12,526 nucleotides of DNA from an uncultured Carnobacterium sp. Its GTDB lineage: Bacteria; Bacillota; Bacilli; Lactobacillales; Aerococcaceae. The notes below the pieces were generated by a model. The model did no database searches. It was not told the origin of the DNA and was given only the letters and a program-made list of their open reading frames with translations. Location of the stretch: assembly GCA_905371865.1 (NCBI GenBank), contig CAJPNA010000024.1, positions 1 to 12,526 on the forward strand. Reading direction: 5' to 3'. The position numbers were made by a program, and so were the translations under genes. Shown here in pieces: positions 1 through 5,922 of the stretch (positions are counted from its first letter, which is position 1; every line of letters begins with the position of its first letter).

Positions 1-1
1 G

Positions 2-691
2 ACGCAATCGATTATCGGAAAGGCCATTGAAGCAGGAAAAATTGAATTTGAAACAACGGATTTTCGTCAGTTTTCAAACAATAAACATAATCATGTCGAT
101 GATTATCCTTTCGGTGGAGGAGCTGGGATGCTTCTGAAAGTGGAGCCGATTGATTTAGCGCTCGCTTCGATTCGTGAGCGTTCTCCTGAGACGACGCCAC
201 GTGTGATTTTAATGGATCCATCTGGAAAGACATTTACGCAAAAGGATGCCGAAGAGTTGTCGAAGGACGAGCATTTGGTATTTATTTGTGGCCACTATGA
301 AGGATATGATGAACGGATTCGTACGCTAGTGACGGATGAATATTCAATAGGAGACTTCGTGTTAACAGGTGGGGAATTAGCCGCAACCGTGATGATTGAT
401 GCAACGGTGCGACTTTTGCCAGATGTATTAGGAAATGATGCTTCCGCAGTAGGAGATTCTCATTCCACAGGATTGTTGGAACATCCGCAATATACGCGCC
501 CAAGAGTCTATAAAGACATGGAAGTACCTGAAGTGTTGTTCAGTGGAAATCATGCAAAAATTGCGGAGTGGCAAATGAAAGAATCCCTTCGTAAAACTTA
601 TTTAAGAAGACCGGATTTACTGGATAAGTATGAACCTTCAAAAGAAGAAGAGAAGTTACTGGAGCAAATTAAGGAAGAAGAGGGATGTTAA
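2..691 (+). CDS. trmD: tRNA (guanine-N1-)-methyltransferase TrmD, 5' truncated by window edge
   Basis: TrmD methylates guanine-37 (N1) of tRNAs, next to the anticodon, using S-adenosylmethionine, and so prevents +1 frameshifting; it acts in the cytoplasm as a homodimer with a trefoil-knot (SPOUT) fold. The reading frame is open from base 2, well upstream of the ATG at 128, and the upstream part reads as TrmD (the SIIGKAIE segment, then VDDYPFGGGAGM). The knot signatures FICGHYEGYDERI and YSIGDFVLTGGELA are present, as is the C-terminal segment HPQYTRP. About 229 residues are visible, so only roughly 15-20 N-terminal residues should be missing. The stop TAA is followed directly by the ATG of the metal-sensor gene, so the two are probably translated from one message. 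In Firmicutes trmD normally sits just before rplS; here one gene lies between them. Confidence 0.97.
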   Translation, partial: TQSIIGKAIEAGKIEFETTDFRQFSNNKHNHVDDYPFGGGAGMLLKVEPIDLALASIRERSPETTPRVILMDPSGKTFTQKDAEELSKDEHLVFICGHYEGYDERIRTLVTDEYSIGDFVLTGGELAATVMIDATVRLLPDVLGNDASAVGDSHSTGLLEHPQYTRPRVYKDMEVPEVLFSGNHAKIAEWQMKESLRKTYLRRPDLLDKYEPSKEEEKLLEQIKEEEGC

Positions 692-1036
692 ATGAGAGAA
701 CATTTAAGTCCAGAAGAAATAAAAGTTTTTCAAAAGGTGATCGAAAACGATTCGGGTAGATCAGAAATGGTGCAACTCTTTAAACTTCTAGGAGATAACA
801 CTCGGTTGAATATCATTACGCTGTTAACCCGAAAAGAACCTTTATGTGTGGAAGACTTGATGAAATGTACGGGGATGGAGCAATCTGCAATTTCTCATCA
901 GTTAAAAAAACTAAGAGCTCACCATATCGTGAAAGCAGAAAAAGTTGGAAAACATGTTTGGTACTCCTTAGAAGATCATCATGTATTACAACTTTATAAT
1001 TTAGCGGATGAACACTGCTGTGAAGAGCATTCGTAA
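692..1036 (+). CDS. ArsR/SmtB-family metal-sensing transcriptional repressor
   Basis: A 114-residue winged helix-turn-helix protein of the ArsR/SmtB family, dimeric repressors that leave DNA when they bind metal. Seen: the LLGDNTRLNII opening of the domain (about 32-42), an LCVEDL segment with a single Cys (C52), the recognition helix SAISHQLKKLR (65-75), the wing KVGKHVWYSL, and a C-terminal helix carrying D95, H97, H108 and E111. That D-x-H-x10-H-x2-E spacing is identical to the alpha-5 zinc site of cyanobacterial SmtB and close to CzrA (D-x-H-x10-H-x2-H), so Zn(II) or Co(II) sensing is inferred. The tail adds C109, C110 and H113 as possible extra ligands. The start ATG abuts the trmD stop, with AGAGGG seven bases upstream inside trmD. 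The likely target is the promoter of the metal ATPase beyond rplS, which has a matching inverted repeat. The exact metal is not settled. Confidence 0.93.
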   Translation: MREHLSPEEIKVFQKVIENDSGRSEMVQLFKLLGDNTRLNIITLLTRKEPLCVEDLMKCTGMEQSAISHQLKKLRAHHIVKAEKVGKHVWYSLEDHHVLQLYNLADEHCCEEHS

Positions 1037-1071
1037 GTCTTATTTTTACTAAGAAAATCTCTGTAATTTAC

Positions 1072-1100
1072 TTGCAATTGAAATGCAAGTATGCTAATAT
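1072..1100 (+). promoter_or_regulatory. rplS promoter (TTGCAA, 17 bp, TAATAT)
   Basis: A sigma-A-type promoter lies just after the repressor gene: -35 TTGCAA at 1072-1077, a 17-base spacer, and -10 TAATAT at 1095-1100 preceded by TGC, an extended -10. Transcription should begin near 1107, giving an untranslated leader of about 90 bases before rplS. The -35 region is part of an inverted repeat, CTTGCA (1071-1076) and TGCAAG (1084-1089), which could be an operator or chance. Confidence 0.65.
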
Positions 1101-1106
1101 ATTTCG

Positions 1107-1195
1107 AGTGAGTGAGACTTCACTCAGAGATAACGATATTCCGCTGATTGGACATACGGCCAAGTCATGAGTGTTTGTTGGAAGGAGAAAAAAAC
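1107..1195 (+). promoter_or_regulatory. Candidate structured L19 (rplS) mRNA leader
   Basis: Between the predicted transcription start and rplS lies a leader of about 90 bases. It opens with a clean hairpin: TGAGTGA (1109-1115), loop GACT, TCACTCA (1120-1126). It ends in GGAG at 1184-1187, eight bases before the rplS ATG. Firmicutes commonly carry an autoregulatory L19 leader RNA at this place. Position and hairpin agree with that, but I cannot verify the consensus fold by eye. Confidence 0.45.
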
Positions 1196-1543
1196 ATGAG
1201 CAAATTAATCGAAGAATTAACTCAAGAACAATTACGTTCTGATATTCCTGCATTCCGCCCTGGTGACACTGTACGTGTTCACGCTAAGGTTGTGGAAGGA
1301 ACTCGCGAACGTATCCAAATCTTCGAAGGCGTTGTTATCAAACGTCGTGGTGCTGGCATCAGCGAAACTTATACAGTACGTAAAGTTTCTAACGGTGTTG
1401 GTGTGGAACGTACATTCCCATTACACACTCCACGTGTAGCACAAATCGAAGTAGTTCGTTACGGTAAAGTTCGTCGTGCTAAATTATACTACCTACGTAA
1501 CCTACGTGGTAAAGCAGCACGTATCCAAGAACGTCGTCGTTAA
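1196..1543 (+). CDS. rplS: 50S ribosomal protein L19
   Basis: L19 is a large-subunit protein at the interface with the 30S subunit. The product is 115 residues, the normal length for the family, and shows the family's FRPGDTVRVH, RIQIFEGVVIKRRGAG, ETYTVRKVSNGVGVERTFPLH and RRAKLYYLR segments. The start is the ATG at 1196, giving MSKLIEELTQEQ, because GAAGGAG stands eight bases upstream. An upstream in-frame ATG at 1148 would add 16 residues foreign to the family and lies in the leader. The gene has its own promoter and terminator, and its codons are strongly biased, as expected for high expression. It separates the metal-sensor gene from the metal-pump gene. Confidence 0.98.
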   Translation: MSKLIEELTQEQLRSDIPAFRPGDTVRVHAKVVEGTRERIQIFEGVVIKRRGAGISETYTVRKVSNGVGVERTFPLHTPRVAQIEVVRYGKVRRAKLYYLRNLRGKAARIQERRR

Positions 1544-1556
1544 TAGAAACTTCAAA

Positions 1557-1587
1557 AGAGATTGGCTTTGGCCAGTCTCTTTTTTTG
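1557..1587 (+). terminator. Rho-independent terminator of rplS
   Basis: A ten-base-pair stem (AGAGATTGGC at 1557-1566 with GCCAGTCTCT at 1571-1580, one G-T pair), a four-base loop and a run of T to 1586. It separates rplS from the metal-ATPase promoter. Confidence 0.9.
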
Positions 1588-1599
1588 TGTAAAAATAAT

Positions 1600-1614
1600 T
1601 TAGAATAATTATAA
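1600..1614 (+). promoter_or_regulatory. PerR/Fur-type box upstream of metal ATPase
   Basis: TTAGAATAATTATAA matches the PerR box TTATAATNATTATAA at 13 of 14 defined positions, and lies just upstream of the -35 hexamer of the ATPase gene. A weaker copy (12 of 14) lies at 1649-1663 over the -10 and start site. PerR controls the related Fe(II) pumps PfeT of Bacillus subtilis and PmtA of Streptococcus pyogenes. The area is AT-rich, so chance matches are possible. Confidence 0.45.
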
Positions 1615-1622
1615 GTTAATGC

Positions 1623-1652
1623 TTGACATATGAATGGTCGTTCATGTATTAT
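1623..1652 (+). promoter_or_regulatory. Metal-ATPase promoter with SmtB/CzrA-like operator
   Basis: The -35 TTGACA (1623-1628) is perfect and the -10 TATTAT (1647-1652) follows after 18 bases. Between them is the inverted repeat ATGAA (1630-1634), six bases, TTCAT (1641-1645), with partial pairing further out. The TGAA-N6-TTCA core is typical of SmtB/CzrA-class operators, and its place inside the spacer would block RNA polymerase. The repressor encoded at 692-1036 is the obvious candidate to bind it. Confidence 0.7.
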
Positions 1653-1684
1653 AATTATAAGAAGAAATAGTGAGGGGAGATATC

Positions 1685-3700
1685 ATGGATTTAAAAGAAC
1701 AATTACATAAAATTAAACATCTATTTAATAAAGAAAAATCTCATGAAGGGGAGACATGCCAAGATCATTACTTGCATCACGAAGACCACTACAATGAGCA
1801 TGAACACAGTCATGGGCACGGACATCATCATGGTCACGACCATGATGATAGTAAAGCAGTCATTTTTTATATTGCAGGACTAGTCCTTTATATTATTGGA
1901 ATGGTTCTTCATTTTATGGGGAACGAGGTTGCGAATATTTTATTTATTCTAACGTTATTCTTATCGGGCTACCATGTAACGATGGAAGGTATTGAAGATA
2001 CGATTGAAAAAACCAAAAAGAAAGGGAAGTTCCAACCAAATGTGCATATCTTAATGACGCTTGCGGCTTTGGGAGCTGTGCTCATTGGAAATGCGGAAGA
2101 AGGAGCTTTACTGATTTTGATTTTTGCAGGAGCTCACTTCCTTGAAGAGTATGTAGAAGAGAAAAGCCGTAAGTCGCTAACGGCATTATTACAAATGAAT
2201 CCAACGCAAGCTCGCCTGATTCAAGAAAATGGGGAAGTCGTTGTCGTTGAAGTAGCAGACATAAAAATTGGGGATACATTAGAAGTATTACATGGGGACC
2301 AAGTACCAATCGATGGCGTCATTACAAAAGGTTTAACTTCGATTGATGAAGCAACCATTACAGGTGAAAGCATGCCTCGTTCAAAAGGAGAAGGCGATTC
2401 AGTATTTGCAAGTACTGTCAATATTTCTAGTCGCTTCGAAATGAAAGTAACTGCAGAAAGTTCAGATACTGTTTTTGCGAAAATCATGAAGGTTGTTGAA
2501 AATGCACAACATTCAATGAACAAGCAAGCAACTTTTATTCAAAAGATTGAACCAATTTACGTGAATATAGTATTGATTATTTGGCCAATATTCCTATTAT
2601 TTGGATATTTCTTAATGGGATGGAATTTAAACACAACACTCTACCGTGGAATGGTATACCTTATTGGGGTGTCTCCATGTGCCTTAGCAGCGAGTGCGGT
2701 TCCTGCAACTTTAGCAGCGATGTCTCGTTTATCAAAAATGGGAATTTTAGCTAAAGGTGGAGTAGCCATCTCTCAATTGCAAGACTTACGTGTGATTTCA
2801 TTTGATAAGACTGGAACGTTAACAAAAGGAACTCCAGAGTTAACGGATTACTGGTTTGAAGATGAAACAATGATTCCAGCAGTAGTTGCGATGGAAAAAC
2901 AATCCACACACCCACTGGCACAAGCAGTCGTTCAAAAATTTAGCGACTGGACAGTTTTAGAGGAAGAAATCGAAGTGGAAGTACTTGTGGGACAAGGGGT
3001 ACGTTCTGTTGTTAGCGGTGAACAAATCCATATTATTAAACCACTAGATACTGTAGATCGTACACAGGAAGTTTCTAATCGTCTGCAAGAATGGGCAAGC
3101 GAAGGCAAGACGGTTGTAACGGTTGTAAAAGATAATAGAATTGTTGGTTTGATGGCCTTTATGGACCTTCCAAACGAAGCCTCAAAAGCGGTACTCGATT
3201 ACTTCAAGAGCGAACTTGTGCATACAACAATGATTACAGGGGATTCAAGAGAAACAGCTGAAATGATTGGTATGAAGCTTGGAGTGCAAGAAGTTGTTGC
3301 AAATGTATTGCCAGAAGAAAAATTAGAGAAAATTCAATCTCAAAAAGAACGTTATGGATTAACAGCGATGGTAGGAGACGGTGTGAATGATGCGCCAGCT
3401 CTTGCGACAGCTGACATCGGTATTGCGATGGGAAATGGGACAGACATTGCGATTGAAACTAGTGATATTGTCATTATGAAAAACGACTTACAAAAGCTTG
3501 TTTCAGCGCATAAGATTAGTAAGAAATTACACCGTGTCATCTTAGAAAATATGATTTTTGCGATGTCAGTCGTTGTAATGCTCTTAATCCTTAACTTCTT
3601 TGGATTAACGAACATCGGCTGGGGAGTTGTCTTACATGAAGGAAGTACCATTTTAGTACTTTTAAATGGACTACGATTACTTACACCAATAGAAGAATAA
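1685..3700 (+). CDS. P1B-type metal-transporting ATPase (SPC motif, His-rich N-terminus)
   Basis: A 671-residue membrane pump that uses ATP to export divalent metal ions. Seen: a His-rich N-terminus (14 His between residues 20 and 53) in place of a CxxC metal-binding domain, TGES (226-229), the transmembrane metal site S330-P331-C332, the phosphorylation motif DKTGT (374-378), the HP motif (409-410), GDGVNDAP (564-571), and HEGST (651-655) in the last membrane helix. SPC plus HEGxT marks the P1B-4 group (CoaT, PfeT/ZosA, PmtA), which moves Co(II), Fe(II) or Zn(II), rather than the CPC group of ZntA/CadA. The ATG at 1685 is chosen because AGGGGAG lies just upstream; the GTG at 1670 lacks a good site. 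The promoter shows an SmtB-like operator and PerR-like boxes, giving conflicting hints on the metal. Efflux is confident; the substrate is not. Confidence 0.94.
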   Translation: MDLKEQLHKIKHLFNKEKSHEGETCQDHYLHHEDHYNEHEHSHGHGHHHGHDHDDSKAVIFYIAGLVLYIIGMVLHFMGNEVANILFILTLFLSGYHVTMEGIEDTIEKTKKKGKFQPNVHILMTLAALGAVLIGNAEEGALLILIFAGAHFLEEYVEEKSRKSLTALLQMNPTQARLIQENGEVVVVEVADIKIGDTLEVLHGDQVPIDGVITKGLTSIDEATITGESMPRSKGEGDSVFASTVNISSRFEMKVTAESSDTVFAKIMKVVENAQHSMNKQATFIQKIEPIYVNIVLIIWPIFLLFGYFLMGWNLNTTLYRGMVYLIGVSPCALAASAVPATLAAMSRLSKMGILAKGGVAISQLQDLRVISFDKTGTLTKGTPELTDYWFEDETMIPAVVAMEKQSTHPLAQAVVQKFSDWTVLEEEIEVEVLVGQGVRSVVSGEQIHIIKPLDTVDRTQEVSNRLQEWASEGKTVVTVVKDNRIVGLMAFMDLPNEASKAVLDYFKSELVHTTMITGDSRETAEMIGMKLGVQEVVANVLPEEKLEKIQSQKERYGLTAMVGDGVNDAPALATADIGIAMGNGTDIAIETSDIVIMKNDLQKLVSAHKISKKLHRVILENMIFAMSVVVMLLILNFFGLTNIGWGVVLHEGSTILVLLNGLRLLTPIEE

Positions 3701-3703
3701 AAG

Positions 3704-3756
3704 AAAAAGCAGAACAAGGACGCAGAGAAATAAGATTGTCCAAGTTCTGCTTTTTT
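3704..3756. terminator. Bidirectional terminator between convergent genes
   Basis: AAAAAGCAGAAC (3704-3715) pairs with GTTCTGCTTTTT (3744-3755). An inner GGAC/GTCC extension lies across a small internal loop. Flanking A and T runs let it end transcription of the ATPase on the + strand and of the small gene on the - strand. Confidence 0.8.
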
Positions 3757-3766
3757 GCAATAGGAA

Positions 3767-4042
3767 TTACGCCTGGTCAAAACAGACGCGGTAAGTATCA
3801 CTTTCAGGAATGAGTTCTAATGGGAAATTCGTTCTATAAATACTATAATCAGGGAATTGCTCTAAAAACATGACGAAGTTATTAGGATAAATACTTAACA
3901 TCTTTGTAAAGACATTATCTTGATCTATAATTACAGTTTTTATTTCACTGATATCTTTTACCCATGGGGTTTCTACATGGAAATAACTCCCAGGAGCAAT
4001 ATGATATTCATACTTTAAAATAGTTATCGCTTGTTCTAACAT
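3767..4042 (-). CDS. Small hypothetical protein (91 aa), convergent to the metal ATPase
   Basis: I do not recognise this protein. It is 91 residues, soluble, mildly acidic and rich in aromatic residues, with no signal peptide, membrane segment or cysteine cluster; the only Cys is near the C-terminus. It is judged real because of its controls. On the - strand GGAGGG lies five bases before the ATG, and a well-formed promoter stands upstream (TTGTAA, 17 bases, TATACT). The terminator shared with the ATPase follows the stop. It is the only - strand gene in the window. A palindrome over the start site suggests that a DNA-binding protein controls it. Nothing seen gives a function, and a link to the neighbouring metal pump is only positional. 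Confidence 0.75.
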   Translation of the reverse strand: MLEQAITILKYEYHIAPGSYFHVETPWVKDISEIKTVIIDQDNVFTKMLSIYPNNFVMFLEQFPDYSIYRTNFPLELIPESDTYRVCFDQA

Positions 4043-4058
4043 AAAATCCCTCCATTCA

Positions 4059-4097
4059 TTACACTTTAAGTATAGTGTAAATGTATGCGTTTTACAA
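4059..4097 (-). promoter_or_regulatory. Promoter of the 91-aa gene with overlapping palindrome
   Basis: Read on the - strand: -35 TTGTAA (4097-4092), a 17-base spacer, -10 TATACT (4074-4069). An inverted repeat TTACACT (4059-4065), eight bases, AGTGTAA (4074-4080) covers the -10 and likely start site, as a repressor operator would. Confidence 0.6.
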
Positions 4098-4138
4098 ATA
4101 GATGTTCATTTTTGAGCAAAATATCCCAAAAATTTCTC

Positions 4139-4144
4139 TATAAT
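4139..4144 (+). promoter_or_regulatory. Possible -10 element for the 4238 gene
   Basis: A consensus TATAAT lies 94 bases before the chosen start of the next + strand gene. The best upstream -35 (TTGAGC, 4112-4117) is 21 bases away, which is too far, so the promoter is uncertain. Confidence 0.35.
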
Positions 4145-4237
4145 GACCATTTTTGATTTAAGATTCATTAATAAAAAAGATTAGAAAGAATGATAATTCA
4201 GAAATTAAGCTGTTTTTACATACAAAGAGGATACTTT

Positions 4238-4639
4238 GTGATACAATGGATAAAGAAGGTGTTGGAAATTGGCGAGACATGGAAAGAGGCGGGAGCAATG
4301 GTAAAACGTGTCACGAAAGAAATCAAGAGTACAGTAGAAACCGAACTCAGAAAAGGAACAAGCAAATCGAGAATTGCCCATTTGTTAGGTGTTCCATACG
4401 ATGAAGGGGTTCAGATTATTACACAAATCAAGGAGTCGATAAGACCAGAAGTTGGCAATCGGATTCGATTTACTTTTAGAGAGCAAGAGATGATTGGGAT
4501 TATTTGGAAACTACTAGCCAATAGTGCCGTTGTTGTCATTGATTGGAATTCCTCTAACCAATGCATGAAGGATATTTGTGAAGCTAGAACGGTTGTTAAT
4601 TTTAAGGATATTGTGGAATTTTTACCGATTGAAAAATAG
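4238..4639 (+). CDS. Hypothetical protein with possible helix-turn-helix (133 aa)
   Basis: Not recognised. From a GTG at 4238 the product is 133 residues, basic in its first half. Residues about 40-62 (TSKSRIAHLLGVPYDEG region) look like a helix-turn-helix: a turn after an R-I-A-x-L-L-G-V helix, as in many small DNA-binding proteins. The C-terminal half, with an AVVVIDW strand, may form a small alpha/beta unit. The start is uncertain. GTG at 4238 has AGAGG seven bases upstream and is preferred; the frame is open back to an ATG at 4190 with a weak site, and an internal ATG at 4298 is also possible. A terminator follows the stop, so it is transcribed alone. A regulatory role is only inferred from the helix-turn-helix appearance. 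Confidence 0.6.
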   Translation: MIQWIKKVLEIGETWKEAGAMVKRVTKEIKSTVETELRKGTSKSRIAHLLGVPYDEGVQIITQIKESIRPEVGNRIRFTFREQEMIGIIWKLLANSAVVVIDWNSSNQCMKDICEARTVVNFKDIVEFLPIEK

Positions 4640-4644
4640 AGGAA

Positions 4645-4681
4645 GGTCCAAGGTATGATGAGCTACCTTTGGGCCTTTTTA
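4645..4681 (+). terminator. Rho-independent terminator
   Basis: GGTCCAAGGTA (4645-4655) pairs with TACCTTTGGGCC (4664-4675), allowing one bulged base and one G-T pair, and is followed by five T. Confidence 0.75.
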
Positions 4682-4715
4682 CTTTGATGAACTTTATAAA
4701 TTAGGTCCTTTAAAG

Positions 4716-4721
4716 TATAAT
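4716..4721 (+). promoter_or_regulatory. Likely -10 element (TATAAT) for the 4750 gene
   Basis: A consensus TATAAT sits 29 bases before the ATG at 4750. The hexamer 17 bases upstream (TTTATA, 4693-4698) is a poor -35. Confidence 0.45.
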
Positions 4722-4749
4722 ATAAATGAAATGACTGTGGAGGAAATTG

Positions 4750-5655
4750 ATGACTGAAAAATATACAATCACAAATAATCTTCAATCCGATGATTTTGAA
4801 GAAAAGTTAGAAAGTGCAATCGAAGAATTTGAATATAAGATTAGCGCAAAGGACTATCAAGTAGACTTAGTCCCTTTTTTACAATTGTTAGAAAAAGGAA
4901 AACGTTGGGACGATTTAACTTACTATGTAGAAGAAGCAGCACTTGAGTTTGACACCAAAGCGAATCAGTGGGAATGGAAGATAAAAGTTGCGGTTCATAA
5001 CCATCAATTCCATCAAGTGGAAGAGTGGATGCAAAAAGAAGAACTTATATCGGTATTAGGAATGGAACGTATTTTAGAATTAACGTTATTATGTGAAAAA
5101 GAAAAAAGTGAATTTACCCAAAGTGAAGTGATAAAACTGCAACAGTTAAGTGAGAAGCTTAAGAAGGATAAGGTTTTATCCGAGGAACAGAATTCTTATA
5201 TTGTAAGAACGTTAACCCAGATGAAGACGCCTTTAAAATGGTCTGTAGTGGAGTCCTTTCTTTCAAGTGCCAAAACACAATTATTTTGGAGAGGATTTTT
5301 AGTGGAATATTGGTTAAAAGAGGGTCCCTCGAAAAGGATAAATTTTTATGATGCTTTTTCTAACAATAGAGTGGAAATTTCTAAGGAGAATACTACATCG
5401 GTTTATGAGAATCGAGTATTCATTGAAATTGAGTCTTTGATTTCTAAACAAGCCCAGTTAAGCGAAGATATGAAGGAATTGTTACTTCAAAAACTTCATT
5501 CGGATTTTTTACGTGTAGCTCCTTTTGCTGAAAACTATTTTAAAGATGCTGGGGAATGGGTAGAGACACAATTACAAAGGGAAGATTTGCTACTAAGCTT
5601 GTATGAAGGAGATGATGCTTTTATAAAAGCTCATCAAACACTTCATAACTGTTAA
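4750..5655 (+). CDS. Hypothetical acidic helical protein (301 aa)
   Basis: Not recognised. A 301-residue, soluble, acidic, mostly helical protein rich in Glu, Lys, Leu and Gln, with no signal peptide and no membrane segment. The first 110 residues have alternating amphipathic helices with W and Y at recurring places (RWDDLTYYVEEAAL, NQWEWKIKVA, EEWMQKEEL), reminiscent of a helical-repeat (TPR-like) scaffold. I cannot define repeat units with confidence. GGAGG at 4739-4743 is six bases before the ATG at 4750; a TTG just before it is too close to the site. It has a TATAAT upstream, and the cold shock gene with its own -10 element follows 51 bases later, so it may be a single-gene unit. I see no clear terminator after it, so readthrough into the next operon is possible. 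Confidence 0.8.
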   Translation: MTEKYTITNNLQSDDFEEKLESAIEEFEYKISAKDYQVDLVPFLQLLEKGKRWDDLTYYVEEAALEFDTKANQWEWKIKVAVHNHQFHQVEEWMQKEELISVLGMERILELTLLCEKEKSEFTQSEVIKLQQLSEKLKKDKVLSEEQNSYIVRTLTQMKTPLKWSVVESFLSSAKTQLFWRGFLVEYWLKEGPSKRINFYDAFSNNRVEISKENTTSVYENRVFIEIESLISKQAQLSEDMKELLLQKLHSDFLRVAPFAENYFKDAGEWVETQLQREDLLLSLYEGDDAFIKAHQTLHNC

Positions 5656-5671
5656 AAATCGTCGTATCCAG

Positions 5672-5677
5672 TATAAT
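5672..5677 (+). promoter_or_regulatory. -10 element of the cold shock operon
   Basis: A consensus TATAAT lies 29 bases before the cold shock gene, with no good -35 at the normal distance. The leader would be only about 23 bases, much shorter than the long cold-shock leaders of enterobacterial cspA. Confidence 0.4.
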
Positions 5678-5706
5678 AGAGATACATCATTAAAGGAGGA
5701 ATCCAT

Positions 5707-5922
5707 ATGGAAGTCGGAATTGTAAAATGGTTCAATAACGAAAAAGGATATGGCTTTATTCGCAATACAAAAACGGATGAAGATATCTTTGTTCATTTCA
5801 CAGGAATTGTGGCAGAAGGTTTCAAATCGTTAAAAGAAGGCCAAAAAGTGACTTTTGAAATTTCAAAAGGAACACATGGAGTTCAAGCGACTCATGTGGA
5901 GACTCTTGTAGATCATGATTAA
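5707..5922 (+). CDS. Cold shock protein (CspA family)
   Basis: A 71-residue single cold-shock-domain protein that binds single-stranded RNA and DNA and acts as an RNA chaperone. The family's RNP1 (K13-G-Y-G-F-I18) and RNP2 (D26-I-F-V-H-F31) are present, with W8 and the surrounding VKWFNNEKGYGFI core intact; Bacillus CspB-type proteins are about 66-70 residues. The start has a near-perfect AAAGGAGG seven bases upstream. It heads a seven-gene run, and its last eight bases overlap the RNase H-like gene, so the two are translationally coupled. Both products handle RNA, which is suggestive. The protein lacks the extended acidic tails of specialised Csps. It is certainly a Csp; which paralogue cannot be told here. 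Confidence 0.96.
   Translation: MEVGIVKWFNNEKGYGFIRNTKTDEDIFVHFTGIVAEGFKSLKEGQKVTFEISKGTHGVQATHVETLVDHD

Noticed and set aside
1148..1195. N-terminal extension of L19 from the ATG at 1148
   Set aside because: The added 16 residues are foreign to L19, and the region belongs to the leader with the ribosome binding site at 1184-1187.
1670..1684. GTG start giving five extra residues to the metal ATPase
   Set aside because: The AGGGGAG site lies between this GTG and the ATG at 1685, so it serves the ATG.
2221..2523. - strand open frame of 100 codons inside the metal ATPase gene
   Set aside because: It is antisense to a clearly coding, motif-rich region, has no ribosome binding site and resembles no protein; other long antisense frames (3352-3801, 10832-11221) fail likewise.
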